A program made the translations under genes and the position numbers. Shown piece after piece: positions 1 through 7,891 of a stretch of 21,071 nucleotides of DNA. A model generated the notes under the pieces. It saw nothing but the letters and a program-made list of their open reading frames with translations, was not told the origin of the DNA and ran no database searches. This DNA comes from Halovivax sp. (lineage in GTDB: Archaea > Halobacteriota > Halobacteria > Halobacteriales > Natrialbaceae): positions 1 to 21,071 of the forward strand of contig SKPV01000029.1 of the NCBI GenBank assembly GCA_007119345.1, in the 5' to 3' direction. The first letter of the stretch is position 1. Each line of letters opens with the position of its first letter.

Positions 1-451
1 CGACCAACCGCATGAGGACGTCGTCGACCCAGCCGCCGTAGTAGGCGCTGATCAGCGCGACGTTCGCGCCGATGAACACCGCGATCAGCGCCGCCATCAG
101 TCCGACGAAAACCGACACCCGAGCCGAGAGGATCACCTGCGAGAGGACGTCCTCGCCGTAGTTCGTCGTCCCGAGGTAGACGCCGTCCGAGGAGGACGGG
201 GCCTCCGTCCGCAAGAGCGATCCGTCGTCGCCCCGGAGGTTGTCGGCGGGATCGTGCGGGGTGAGGAACGGGCCGAAGACGGCCAGGAAGACGAACCCGA
301 GGATGGTCACCACACCGAACGTCGCCAGGCCGTCGCCCCTGATGATCTGCCAGACGTACCGGAGGTCCCTCGACAGCTTGTTCAGCCGCCGGCTGTCCGC
401 TACCTTCGCTGCGATCCCGCCGCCGAGTCGGTTCCGGATGTCCGTGCTCAT
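1..451 (-). CDS. ABC transporter permease, DppC-like (partial, 3' end outside window)
   Basis: Inner-membrane permease of a peptide/opine/nickel-type importer, pairing with the DppB-like permease encoded just upstream. About 150 codons are visible, beginning MSTDIRNRLGG. A cytoplasmic N-terminus leads to a first membrane segment (FGVVTILGFVFLAVFGPFL). An external loop with TNYGEDVLSQVI follows; this resembles the 'GTDxxGRDxxSR' signature of DppC/OppC permeases. A second membrane segment (VFVGLMAALIAVFIGANVAL) comes next. The ATG overlaps the stop of the preceding permease gene by 4 nt (ATGA), which indicates translational coupling in one operon. The frame runs open off the left edge. Family assignment is firm; the substrate is unknown. 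Confidence 0.92.
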   Translation of the reverse strand, partial: MSTDIRNRLGGGIAAKVADSRRLNKLSRDLRYVWQIIRGDGLATFGVVTILGFVFLAVFGPFLTPHDPADNLRGDDGSLLRTEAPSSSDGVYLGTTNYGEDVLSQVILSARVSVFVGLMAALIAVFIGANVALISAYYGGWVDDVLMRLV

Positions 452-1419
452 TCGTATCTCACCCTCGGGTCGAGGAAGACGTAGACGATGTCCGCGACGA
501 AGTTCATGAAGATCACGACGCTCCCCATCAGGAAGAAGACCGCCTGGGCCATCGCGTAATCGTTGTGCATGACCGAGTCGACCATCTCCCGGCCCATTCC
601 CGGCCAGCTGAACACGGTCTCGATGACCAGCGACCCGCCGAGCGCGACGCCGACGACGATCGCGACCACCGTCGTGATCGGCAGGATCGAGTTCCGGGCG
701 GCGTACTTGTAGAGGATGATGTACTCCGGGTGACCCTCGGCCTTCTTGATCTCGATGAAGTCCGAGTTCAGCACCTGGATCATGCTGGATCGCATCAACA
801 GCGCCGGGGTCGCCATGTAGAAGATGACCCCCGTCAGCAGCGGCAGGAACAGGTGGTGCAGGAAGTTCAGCGAGAGGTACCGGTCCCAGAACGTCGCCGC
901 CTCGTAGCCGGTCTCCCGCATGCCGCCGGAGGGGAACCAGCCGAGATAGAACGAAAACGTCATCAGCAGCAGCAGGCCGATCCAGAACTCCGGCGACGAC
1001 CGCGCGATCAGGGTCGCGACGATGCCGAACCGCTCCTTGGCGGTGCCGCGAACCCAACCCATGAACGCGCCGACGGCGATGCCGAGCACGTAGGCGATTA
1101 AGAACGCCGGCCCCATCAGCAGGATCGTGTTCCAGAAGCGGACCCAGATGATGTCGGTGACCGGTGCGCCGTAGCGGAACGACTCGCCGAGGTCGAGCGA
1201 CAGGAGCTGTAGCAGGTAGTTCACGTACTGCTCGTGGAGCGGTCGATCCACGCCCAGCCGCTCGAGCGTCCGCTCTCGCTGTTCGGGACCCATCCCCTCG
1301 AGCAGGTACATCGACGTCGGATCGCCGGGCGCGATCCGGAAGACGACGAACAGCAGGGTGAGGAAGGCGAAGTACGTGACACCCAGCTGGAGGACGCGGC
1401 GCGCGACGTACTTTTTCAT
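448..1419 (-). CDS. ABC transporter permease, DppB-like
   Basis: Membrane permease of a Dpp/Opp-type importer, 323 aa, the usual length for the family. It starts MKKYVARRVLQLG, with a membrane helix at about 10-30. The 'RIAPGDPTSMY' element at about 28-38 is the DppB hallmark after helix 1. Further hydrophobic segments lie near 100-125, 135-160, 190-210, 240-270 and 290-315. The coupling-loop sequence EIKKAEGHPEYIILYKYAARNSILP (read in two parts, about 223-247) is the cytoplasmic EAA-type site that contacts the ATPase. A GAGGAG stretch about 10 nt before the ATG could serve as a ribosome binding site. The gene follows the binding-protein gene after a 255-nt gap and overlaps the DppC-like gene by 4 nt. 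Confidence 0.95.
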   Translation of the reverse strand: MKKYVARRVLQLGVTYFAFLTLLFVVFRIAPGDPTSMYLLEGMGPEQRERTLERLGVDRPLHEQYVNYLLQLLSLDLGESFRYGAPVTDIIWVRFWNTILLMGPAFLIAYVLGIAVGAFMGWVRGTAKERFGIVATLIARSSPEFWIGLLLLMTFSFYLGWFPSGGMRETGYEAATFWDRYLSLNFLHHLFLPLLTGVIFYMATPALLMRSSMIQVLNSDFIEIKKAEGHPEYIILYKYAARNSILPITTVVAIVVGVALGGSLVIETVFSWPGMGREMVDSVMHNDYAMAQAVFFLMGSVVIFMNFVADIVYVFLDPRVRYE

Positions 1420-1674
1420 CCGCCGACCACTCCTCGGATGCGAGTGTGTCTCGCGGAACTCGCGTATCGCTGACTCCCTCTCGGATTGACCATGAAATTC
1501 ACTGACTCTGTTGGGGATTCCATTTTATAATTCTTTCTGTGAGGTGCGGAACGTCGAGAGAAACGCCCCCATCGCTCTCGAACGGTGATAGAATCGGCGC
1601 GGTGGGTGGGGTGCTGGAAGGCTGCTCTCGACCGGCACTGCGAAATCGCCGACGGGCGCGACGGGTGGCGGCGC
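1420..1674. other. Intergenic gap between binding protein and permease genes
   Basis: No gene is visible in these 255 nt. An AT-rich patch near 1519-1533 (minus strand AATTATAAAATGG) resembles a haloarchaeal TATA box. It lies about 100 nt before the permease start, so the permeases may have a second, internal promoter in addition to read-through from the binding-protein gene. The two short open frames here do not resemble proteins. Confidence 0.4.
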
Positions 1675-3402
1675 CTACGACGGCGGCTGGTTGGGGTCGT
1701 CCCACTCTTCTTCCATCTCGTAGTCCGGTGGGTAGTGGAGCCGTCCGTCGGTGTCCCACTCGAAGCCGTCGTCGGCGAGGATCTCCATGGCGCGCTCGAG
1801 GTCGTACTCGTACGGGTCGATGCCGTCGTTGTACCAGAATTCGAGATCTGGCGACAGCGTCGAGGTGATCACCTGGCCGAATCCGTCCGCTCCGATTTCG
1901 ACGATCTCTTCCCGCGGGATCGTGTGGGCGGTGGCGTGGCGAACGGTGTCGTTGACGAACGGCTCACGGCGCTGGTTCATCACGCCGTAGTGGATCGACG
2001 TCATCAGCGCGCTCTCGAGCTCGATGTCGTCGTCGTCCTCGAGCGTGACCAGCTGGTCCGGTGGTAAGTCGAAGTTCACCATGTCCACTTCGCCACCCTG
2101 GACGACGCTGGCCGTCGAGGACGCGTCGGCGGTCTCGACGCGGATGAACTCGTCGACGTTCGGCTCGTGGTGGTGGCCCCCGTGTGCGCTGAGCCGGAGC
2201 TCCTCGCCGAGGCTTATCGACTCGAACTGGAACGGCCCGCTACCGACGTAGTCCTCCTCGTCGACGATCTCGTCGGGTTCGCGCCCCTCCCAGACGTGCT
2301 GGGGGATGAGACTCGAGTTCCGTCCCGCGAGGATCACCGACTCGAAGATCGCGTCGGGTTCCGAGAGGTCGAACCGGACGTCGAGGTCGGTCTCGGCCTC
2401 GACCGTGTCGAGGTTCTCGGCGAGCCCGCCGAAGTCGGGGTTCTCCTCTTCGTGGTACTCGAAGGTGAACACGACGTCCTCGGCCGTCACGGGCTCGCCG
2501 TCGTGCCACTCCATCCCCTCCCGGAGGGTGACCTCGACGGTGGTGTCGTCCGGCCACTCGACGCTCTCGGCGGCCCACGGCTCCGGCATGTACTCCTGTT
2601 CGGGATCGGCGTGCATCAGCCGGTCGTACACCAGGGAGATCATGTCGCGGTTCGCCCGCGTCACGAGGCCGGTGACCGGATCGAGGCTGGTCAGGTCCTC
2701 GTGAGAGGCCGCCGAGAGCGTCCCGTCCTCGCTCTCAACCTGGATCATGTTCCAGATGCTCGCGAGGCCGTCCTCGAGGGTCCCGCGGACGTTCGACACC
2801 GCGTCGGTCCGGTAGGGCATCGCTCGGTCCTGCACGATGATCGGGTGGAGGACGTGCTCCGTGACGAGCTTCTCCTGCATGTCGTGGACGATCGCCTGGC
2901 GCTCGTCCTCGTCGACCGCCGATCGCTGGTCGGAGAGCAGCTCCTCGTACTCCTCGTCGTAGTAGCCGGCGACGTTCCCGCCGCCCTCTGCGAGCGTCGC
3001 CTCGCTCGCGGGGGTACGGAGTGCGTTGTCCGGGTCGAAACCGTCGAGCCACCGCTGGACCGAGTAGTCGTAATCTCGCGTGTCGAACAGTCGCTCCAGG
3101 TGTGCGTCCAGGGCTCTCGACTGGTAGTCGACCTCGAATCCGATGTCACGGAGCCGGTTCGCGTGCTCCTCGCCGTACCAGTACCGGATCGGCGCGTCGG
3201 GGTCGAGGTTCTCGTAGACGATCTCGGGCACCGGTTCTCCGTCGGGATCGTCCACCACGGCATCGTCCGGCGGAGCGAGATCCTCGTCATTGTCGCCACT
3301 TATACATCCCGCAAGAGCTGCCACGCTGACCGTCCCCGCGACCCCGGTAGTCCTGAGGAACCGTCGGCGGGTTGGCTCACGATGATTGGCATTCCCAGCC
3401 AT
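1675..3402 (-). CDS. ABC transporter substrate-binding lipoprotein, SBP_bac_5 family, apparently circularly permuted
   Basis: Extracellular solute receptor for the adjacent DppBC-like permeases, 575 aa. A twin-arginine signal (RRRFLRTTG, 12-20) and a lipobox LAGC (lipidated Cys33) predict Tat export and membrane anchoring. The family domains are in an unusual order. Residues about 60-222 look like the normal C-terminal end of the family (RLRDIGFEV; DYDYSVQRWLDGFDPDNAL; VAGYYDEEYEELL; DEDERQAIVHDMQEKL; TDAVSNVRG). Residues 223-575 look like the normal mature N-terminus onward (SLDPVTGL; YDRLMHADPEQEYMPEPWAAES; LREGMEWHDGEPVTAEDVVFTF; GSGPFQF; NDTVRHATAHTIPREEIV; YEYDLERAMEILADDGF). The protein stops at DGRLHYP, just where the segment now found at the N-terminus would normally continue. 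A His cluster at 407-412 sits where the family usually has an aromatic-rich 'NPDYW' stretch. A TATA-like box at 3425-3432 fits a leaderless transcript. Its substrate cannot be read from the sequence. Confidence 0.9.
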   Translation of the reverse strand: MAGNANHREPTRRRFLRTTGVAGTVSVAALAGCISGDNDEDLAPPDDAVVDDPDGEPVPEIVYENLDPDAPIRYWYGEEHANRLRDIGFEVDYQSRALDAHLERLFDTRDYDYSVQRWLDGFDPDNALRTPASEATLAEGGGNVAGYYDEEYEELLSDQRSAVDEDERQAIVHDMQEKLVTEHVLHPIIVQDRAMPYRTDAVSNVRGTLEDGLASIWNMIQVESEDGTLSAASHEDLTSLDPVTGLVTRANRDMISLVYDRLMHADPEQEYMPEPWAAESVEWPDDTTVEVTLREGMEWHDGEPVTAEDVVFTFEYHEEENPDFGGLAENLDTVEAETDLDVRFDLSEPDAIFESVILAGRNSSLIPQHVWEGREPDEIVDEEDYVGSGPFQFESISLGEELRLSAHGGHHHEPNVDEFIRVETADASSTASVVQGGEVDMVNFDLPPDQLVTLEDDDDIELESALMTSIHYGVMNQRREPFVNDTVRHATAHTIPREEIVEIGADGFGQVITSTLSPDLEFWYNDGIDPYEYDLERAMEILADDGFEWDTDGRLHYPPDYEMEEEWDDPNQPPS

Positions 3403-3422
3403 GAAATGGAATTATAGATGAG

Positions 3423-3456
3423 GGATAATATAAGTTATGACTGGGATTGGACACCT
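3423..3456 (-). promoter_or_regulatory. Promoter of the binding-protein/permease operon with a possible regulator site
   Basis: On the minus strand AACTTATATTATCC (3423-3436) is a strong archaeal TATA-like element. It is about 26 nt before the ATG at 3402, so transcription would start close to the start codon. Just upstream, AGGTGTCCAAT (3446-3456, minus strand) is identical over 11 nt to a stretch in the promoter of the IclR-type gene (8728-8738). It may be a binding half-site of that regulator. The TATA call is well supported; the operator is a guess. Confidence 0.5.
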
Positions 3457-3504
3457 CCGCCGCGACGGACCTGACTCGGCGACCGCCGCGACGGCCCCGG
3501 TCCG

Positions 3505-4359
3505 TCAGGGTCGAACGTCCGAGTAGTGCTCCGGCCGCCCCCGATGATCGGTCTCCACGGAGAACAGTCGGCCCGCCTTCGCGTCGGTTACCGGCGCTTC
3601 GTACGTCGCGCTCGAGACGTAGGCCGTCTCGTACGCGTCGCCGCCGAACGAGAGCGTGGTGACGTGTTCGGCGGGGACGTCGATCCGCTCGTCGATCTCG
3701 CCGTCCGGCGTGTGCCGAACGACCGCGCTCCCGCCCCACAGACCTGTCCAGACGCCGCCGTCGGCGTCGACCGTCAGGCCGTCGTACCCCCACTCCGCGT
3801 CCGCGCGTGCGAAAACCTCCCGGTTCGAGAGGTCGCCCGTCGCCCCGTCGTAGTCGTACCGGTAGATCGTGTTCGTGTTCGTCTCCACGAGGTAGAATGT
3901 CTCCTCGTCGGGCGAGAAGCCCATGCCGTTGGGCAACTGGATTTCGTCCTCGAGTCTCGCCACCGAACCGTCGGTGTCGATCCGGTAGAGGCGACCCACG
4001 CTGTGGTCCGCGTCGGTCATCGTGCCGGCGAAGACTCGGCCCTCGGGATCGGCGATCACGTCGTTGAACCGCATCCCTTCCTCGCCCTCGATGTCTTCGC
4101 GGACCGATTCCGTCTCGCCGTCGTCCCAAATTCGGACGCGGCCCTCGCCGCCGAAGTAGAGGACCGATCCGTCGGCCTGGAACGTGAACCCCCCGATCGG
4201 GGGATCCGTGTGCAGCAACTCGTGGTCGTCGGTCGCCGGGTCGTACCGGTATAGGTCGCCCGGCGGGATGTCCACCCAGTAAACCGCCTCCTGGTCGGGG
4301 TGATACAGCGCACCCTCGCCGATCCAGCTGGGAACCCGTGCCGCGACTCGCGGTTCCAT
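3505..4359 (-). CDS. SMP-30/gluconolactonase/LRE family lactonase
   Basis: Six-bladed beta-propeller hydrolase, 284 aa, normal family length. Such enzymes open sugar lactones (glucono-, arabino-, xylono-lactones) to the free acid with a divalent metal. The expected metal and substrate residues are visible: Glu15 in IGEGALYHP, Asn99 in RFNDVIADPEGRVFAGTM, Asn144 in LPNGMGFSPD, and Asp193 in GYDGLTVDADGGVW. It is cytoplasmic, with no signal sequence. A TATA-like CCTTTATGC (minus strand, 4384-4391) about 28 nt before the ATG implies its own leaderless promoter. In this setting it would follow a sugar dehydrogenase (for example the Gfo/Idh protein at 17167) and precede a sugar-acid dehydratase. 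The exact lactone is unknown. Confidence 0.9.
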   Translation of the reverse strand: MEPRVAARVPSWIGEGALYHPDQEAVYWVDIPPGDLYRYDPATDDHELLHTDPPIGGFTFQADGSVLYFGGEGRVRIWDDGETESVREDIEGEEGMRFNDVIADPEGRVFAGTMTDADHSVGRLYRIDTDGSVARLEDEIQLPNGMGFSPDEETFYLVETNTNTIYRYDYDGATGDLSNREVFARADAEWGYDGLTVDADGGVWTGLWGGSAVVRHTPDGEIDERIDVPAEHVTTLSFGGDAYETAYVSSATYEAPVTDAKAGRLFSVETDHRGRPEHYSDVRP

Positions 4360-4383
4360 GTTCGACTACGTAGCGTGAACCCG

Positions 4384-4412
4384 CATAAAGGTACGGATCG
4401 TCCGAATTCCGG
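4384..4412 (-). promoter_or_regulatory. Promoter of the SMP-30-like gene with small palindrome upstream
   Basis: The TATA-like element CCTTTATGC lies at 4384-4391 on the minus strand. Immediately upstream, the minus strand reads ATTCGGACGATCCG, in which CGGA-CGA-TCCG is a short inverted repeat. The 9-mer ATTCGGACG recurs at the LUD operon promoter (7901-7909) and upstream of the SDR gene (11054-11062). A CTACGTAG palindrome at 4366-4373 falls near the expected transcription start. Confidence 0.4.
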
Positions 4413-4416
4413 CCAC

Positions 4417-5028
4417 TCAGGCCGGCGGCGTCTCGAGTTCGCGGGACTCGAGGGCCTCCGCGACGGCCTCGGTGAACTCGGGAAGGTCGTCGGGGACGCG
4501 CCCGGTGACGATGTTCCCGTCCTTGATCGCGGGGACGTCCCTGACCGTCGCGCCGGCGTTCTCGAGATCCGTGTGGATCGCCTCGTAGGCGCAGACCTCC
4601 GTCCCGTCGGCGATGTCCGCCTCGACCAGCATCCACGGCCCGTGACAGATGGAGGCGACGATCAGGCCGCGCTCGTAGGCCTCCCGCGTGAACTCGACAA
4701 CCTCGTCCACCACGCGGAGGTGATCCGGCGAGAACCCGCCGGGGAAGAGGACGCAGTCGAGGTCCTCGAGGTCGAGGTCGTCGAACTCCGCGACGGTGTA
4801 GCGGTTGCCCTCTGCCATGACCTCCGGCGGCAGCGGGGTGCCGAACCGGCCCGTGACCGGTTTCGTTCCCGACTCGCGGAGCGCGGGTCGGGGGTGGTGA
4901 CCGGCCTGGACGGGGACCAGGAGCACGTCGGCGCCCAGGTGGCTGAGCTGGAGGAGCGGGTACTCGAGTTCGATGTCCTCGAACTCGTTCGATGCGATGA
5001 TCGCGATCGTCTCGCCGTCGAGGGTCAT
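4417..5028 (-). CDS. DJ-1/PfpI family protein (class I glutamine amidotransferase-like)
   Basis: About 203 aa from the ATG at 5028; an in-frame GTG at 5040 adds four residues. The family includes proteases, glyoxalase-III/deglycase-type enzymes and stress proteins. Numbered from the GTG, the motif FEDIELEYP carries the conserved Glu21. SICHGPWMLVEA carries nucleophile Cys132 and His133, the Cys-His-Gly elbow of PfpI. The C-terminal NIVTGRVPDDLPEFTEAV matches the typical 'SRxPxDLPxF' ending. The protein is about 30-40 aa longer than minimal PfpI, mainly through the insert near 45-80. A TATA-like TTTAAT at 5064-5069 is 26 nt from the GTG, so a leaderless GTG start is possible. Protection against reactive aldehydes from sugar catabolism is a reasonable but unproven role. 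Confidence 0.88.
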   Translation of the reverse strand: MTLDGETIAIIASNEFEDIELEYPLLQLSHLGADVLLVPVQAGHHPRPALRESGTKPVTGRFGTPLPPEVMAEGNRYTVAEFDDLDLEDLDCVLFPGGFSPDHLRVVDEVVEFTREAYERGLIVASICHGPWMLVEADIADGTEVCAYEAIHTDLENAGATVRDVPAIKDGNIVTGRVPDDLPEFTEAVAEALESRELETPPA

Positions 5029-5127
5029 GATTGGATCCACGCGAATAGATACCGTCTAACAGATTAAATGTTATCGTTCCGAGCGCGAGCGGCGGAACGG
5101 ACCGACCGTCGCCGCGTTCCGGCCGGA

Positions 5128-7332
5128 TCACCGCGGAGCGATCAGTTCGACGACGTGCGGCGGCCGTCCGGACTCGGGGAGCACCGATCCGAGCTGCTCG
5201 CCACAGGAGGTGCCGCTCGCGACGACGTGATCGTACTCCATCGCCTCGAACTCCTCGGCGAGCGAGTCGCCGACCGCCATCGAGAGGTCGTAGTACTGGG
5301 ACTTGTAGCCGAAGCTGCCGGCCATCCCGCAGCACTCGACCGAACTCGTCTCGACGGCGAAGCCGAGTTCCTCGAGCACCGCGACCGAGTGGGCCTCGAG
5401 GCCGAGCGTCCGCTGCTGACAATGGCTGTGGTAGGCCACCCGCTCCCCGCCGACCGCCGACGGATCGGCCAGGGCGCCCGGATCGGCGCCTTCCTGGACG
5501 ACGAGCCCGTAGACGTACTCGAGGACGTCGTAACTGTTCTCGGCCAGGCGGGCGAACGCGTCCGGCTCGAGGAGCTTCTCGTAGTCGTCACGGAACATCG
5601 CGAGATCGCTCGGTTCGATCACGACGACGTCCCGGCCCTCGTCGACGTGGCCCGCGAGCGCGTCGTGGACGGTCGTCGCCTGCCGCCGGGCGGTCTCGAT
5701 CATCCCCTGCGAGAGGGGCGCCCGGCCGCTCGCGGGTACCGGCGGGATCGTCACCGGCACGCCGAGGGCCTCGAGCGTCCGGACGGCGGCCTTGCCGCGG
5801 TCGACGTCGACGTAGTTCGTGTAGACGTCCGGATAGAGGACGACCTCGCGGTCGACGGCGGCCTCCCCGCGGGCGACCGCGGAGCCGCCGCGGGCCTCGA
5901 ACCAGTCCCGGAGCGTCTCGCGCCGGAACGTCGGGAGGTCCCGGCGGCGGTCGATCCCGACGAGACGCTCGGCGAGCGCCCTGGTCGGCCCGAGGTTCGC
6001 GACGACGTTCGAGAGCGGCGCCGTCGCGCTGCCCAGCTTCGCGAGCGTCTCGAAGTTGCCGAACAGGCGCTTCTGGAGGTCGACGCCGCCGGGTTCCGCG
6101 TCGGGGGTGAGCCCCTCGTAGAGCGGGTCGAGGATCGAGTCGTCGCCGGTCCGGTTGACGCGGTCGCGGACGGCGGCGTTGAGCCACGGAATGTCGATCT
6201 TCACCGGACACTGGTTCACGCAGCGCGAACAGCCGGTACAGAGGTCGGTGAATTCGGCGGCGCTCTCCTGGCCGTGGACGCCGGCCTCCCAGCCGGTCGC
6301 GATCCCGCCGGTGTACGTCTCGCCGCCGAAGGCGTGGCCCCCGACGTGCTGGAAGTTCGCACACGAGTTCAGGCAGGCCGAGCACCGGACGCAGTAGAGC
6401 GTCTCCTCGAGGACGTCGTCGCCGCGCATCGCCAGCCGACCGTTGTCGATCAGCACGAGGTGGAACTCCCGCTCGTCGCTCCCGTTCAGCGGCGGCGTGC
6501 TCACCGGCGGGGTGAAGACGGACGTGTACGAGGTGATAGACTGGCCGTTCCCCGACCGGGCGACGAGTTCGACGAACGGCTCGAGGTCGGAGAGCGTCGG
6601 GACGATCTTCTCGACGCCGGCGACCGCGACGTGGACGTCCGTCGACTCCACGACCTTCCGCGCGTTCCCCTCGTTGGTGATGAGCGCCAGCGACCCGGTC
6701 TCGGCGACGAGGAAGTTCGCGCCGGTCATCCCCACCTCGGCCTCGGCGATCCGCTCGGCGAGGTAGTCCCGCGCGAAGGTCGTCAGCTCCTCGGCGGTCT
6801 CGAGCGGTTCGTCGAGGTCGAAGTGCGCCGAGAACAGCTCCGCGATATCCGCCCGGGATCGGTGGAGGCTCGGCCCGACGATGTGGGAGGGTGCCTCGTC
6901 GGCGAGCTGAATGACCAGTTCGCCGAGGTCGGTCTCGTAGACGTCGACGCCGTTCGCTTCGAGGTGGTCGTTGACCTCGATCTCCTCGGTCGTCATCGAC
7001 TTGGACTTGACGACCGTCTTCGCGCCGGCTCGCTCGGTCACCTCGGCGACGTGCCGGTTCGCGTCCGCGGCGTCGTCGGCCACGTAGACGGTGCCGCCGT
7101 TCTCCTCGACGCGCTCGCGCAACCGGTCGATCAGTTCCGGCAGGCGCTCGATCGACTCCTCCTTGATCGCTCGCGCGCGCTCCCTGAGTCGCTCGAGACG
7201 ATCGTCTTCGAGTTGGTCGAGCGCGGCGTAGTGGCGCTCGTTGATCAGTTTCGTGTTGTGCTCGATCGACGCCCCCTCGGACGCCATGATCCGGCGGAGC
7301 CGCTCGGCCGTTTCCTCTCTGCTCGCGGTCAT
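5128..7332 (-). CDS. LutB-LutA-type fusion: LUD domain, two 4Fe-4S motifs and CCG-domain Fe-S protein
   Basis: 734 aa. It joins what are two proteins in Bacillus lactate oxidation. A helical start (1-75) leads to a LUD domain (about 75-300; KSKSMTTEEIEVN, GANFLVAETGSL). Two ferredoxin-type motifs follow: C314/C317/C320/C324 and C365/C368/C371/C375-Pro. A C-terminal LutA/GlpC-like region (about 495-734) comes last. Its second half keeps HSHCQQ (Cys638) and CCG (667-669) with Cys710. In its first half the expected CCG motif reads ASGR (534-537) and the expected PSC reads PSD (574-576). The predicted role is electron transfer during oxidation of L-lactate or another 2-hydroxyacid. The ATG at 7332 overlaps the stop of the LutC-like gene by 4 nt, which fixes the start; the open frame upstream of it is antisense-like noise. 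Confidence 0.92.
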   Translation of the reverse strand: MTASREETAERLRRIMASEGASIEHNTKLINERHYAALDQLEDDRLERLRERARAIKEESIERLPELIDRLRERVEENGGTVYVADDAADANRHVAEVTERAGAKTVVKSKSMTTEEIEVNDHLEANGVDVYETDLGELVIQLADEAPSHIVGPSLHRSRADIAELFSAHFDLDEPLETAEELTTFARDYLAERIAEAEVGMTGANFLVAETGSLALITNEGNARKVVESTDVHVAVAGVEKIVPTLSDLEPFVELVARSGNGQSITSYTSVFTPPVSTPPLNGSDEREFHLVLIDNGRLAMRGDDVLEETLYCVRCSACLNSCANFQHVGGHAFGGETYTGGIATGWEAGVHGQESAAEFTDLCTGCSRCVNQCPVKIDIPWLNAAVRDRVNRTGDDSILDPLYEGLTPDAEPGGVDLQKRLFGNFETLAKLGSATAPLSNVVANLGPTRALAERLVGIDRRRDLPTFRRETLRDWFEARGGSAVARGEAAVDREVVLYPDVYTNYVDVDRGKAAVRTLEALGVPVTIPPVPASGRAPLSQGMIETARRQATTVHDALAGHVDEGRDVVVIEPSDLAMFRDDYEKLLEPDAFARLAENSYDVLEYVYGLVVQEGADPGALADPSAVGGERVAYHSHCQQRTLGLEAHSVAVLEELGFAVETSSVECCGMAGSFGYKSQYYDLSMAVGDSLAEEFEAMEYDHVVASGTSCGEQLGSVLPESGRPPHVVELIAPR

Positions 7333-7835
7333 TCGACGATCACGATCTCCATCGCTCCCGGCCCGTGCACGCCGACGACCATCTCGCCCATGTCCCCGGT
7401 CGAGGAGGGACCGGTGACGAACACGGCGTCGTCGGCACCGCGCTCGAACTCCTCCTCGAGGATCTCGAAGGCGGTCGCGAGGTCCGGGACGACGTCCGCC
7501 GCCCGGACGATCGCGACGTGTTTCGAGGGGAAGAGGCTGACCGGGCCCTCGAGCCCGCCGGTCTGGGACACGACGACGCTCCCGTGCGAGGCGACCCCGA
7601 GTCGGGCCGTCGTGATCCCCGTCTCGGCGCGTTCCAGGGCCTCGCGGTCGGGATCCGCGTCGACGCCGGTCGGCAGAGGGACGTCGTCGTCTATCCACGC
7701 GACCGCCGGGCGGTCGATCCGCCCCTCGAGTTCGTCGGCGACCGACGCCGGGTCCGTGACCACGGAGTCGACGCCGAGATCGGCCAGCCGATCCCGGAAC
7801 ACGGAGAGCGAGGGATGACCGACGATGCGACTCAT
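7329..7835 (-). CDS. LutC-like LUD domain protein
   Basis: 168 aa, first gene of the LUD/Fe-S operon. LutC is a required partner of LutA and LutB in lactate oxidation in Bacillus; its biochemical role is not settled. The family's C-terminal signature is clear: AVFVTGPSSTGDMGEMVVGV followed by HGPGAMEIVIVE. The central strand region (ITTARLGVASHGSVVVSQTG) is the usual 'A..ET GT..L' part of the LUD fold, here with Ser-His in place of the common Glu-Thr. It is shorter than bacterial LutC (about 240 aa), lacking much of the N-terminal helical part, which is common for archaeal forms. Its stop overlaps the start of the LutBA-like gene. Transcription likely begins near 7892. Confidence 0.9.
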   Translation of the reverse strand: MSRIVGHPSLSVFRDRLADLGVDSVVTDPASVADELEGRIDRPAVAWIDDDVPLPTGVDADPDREALERAETGITTARLGVASHGSVVVSQTGGLEGPVSLFPSKHVAIVRAADVVPDLATAFEILEEEFERGADDAVFVTGPSSTGDMGEMVVGVHGPGAMEIVIVE

Positions 7836-7842
7836 ATCGAAA

Positions 7843-7861
7843 CCACCGCTACCCGCGGTGG
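7843..7861 (-). promoter_or_regulatory. Leader hairpin before the LutC-like gene
   Basis: CCACCGC (7843-7849) and GCGGTGG (7855-7861) form a perfect 7-bp stem with a 5-nt loop. In the mRNA it ends only 7 nt before the ATG (7835). With transcription starting near 7892 the leader would be about 57 nt, unlike the leaderless genes around it. No purine-rich ribosome site lies between the hairpin and the start. The hairpin could therefore limit ribosome access or stabilise the message. The inverted repeat is directly visible; the function is a guess. Confidence 0.45.
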
Positions 7862-7891
7862 AGCACTCTCGACGGTACTGTACATTGTCTT

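Noticed and set aside
2167..3417. 416-codon plus-strand frame opposite the binding-protein gene
   Set aside because: Antisense shadow without recognisable domains. The minus strand carries a Tat signal, lipobox and family motifs.
3377..5422. 681-codon minus-strand frame across the lactonase and DJ-1 genes
   Set aside because: Arginine-rich out-of-frame reading of real genes. It crosses two gene boundaries and shows no motif.
5068..7818. 916-codon open frame on the plus strand opposite the LUD/Fe-S genes
   Set aside because: It is the GC-driven shadow of the antisense strand. It is rich in Arg/Val/Asp with no motif, while the minus strand has clear Fe-S and LUD motifs.
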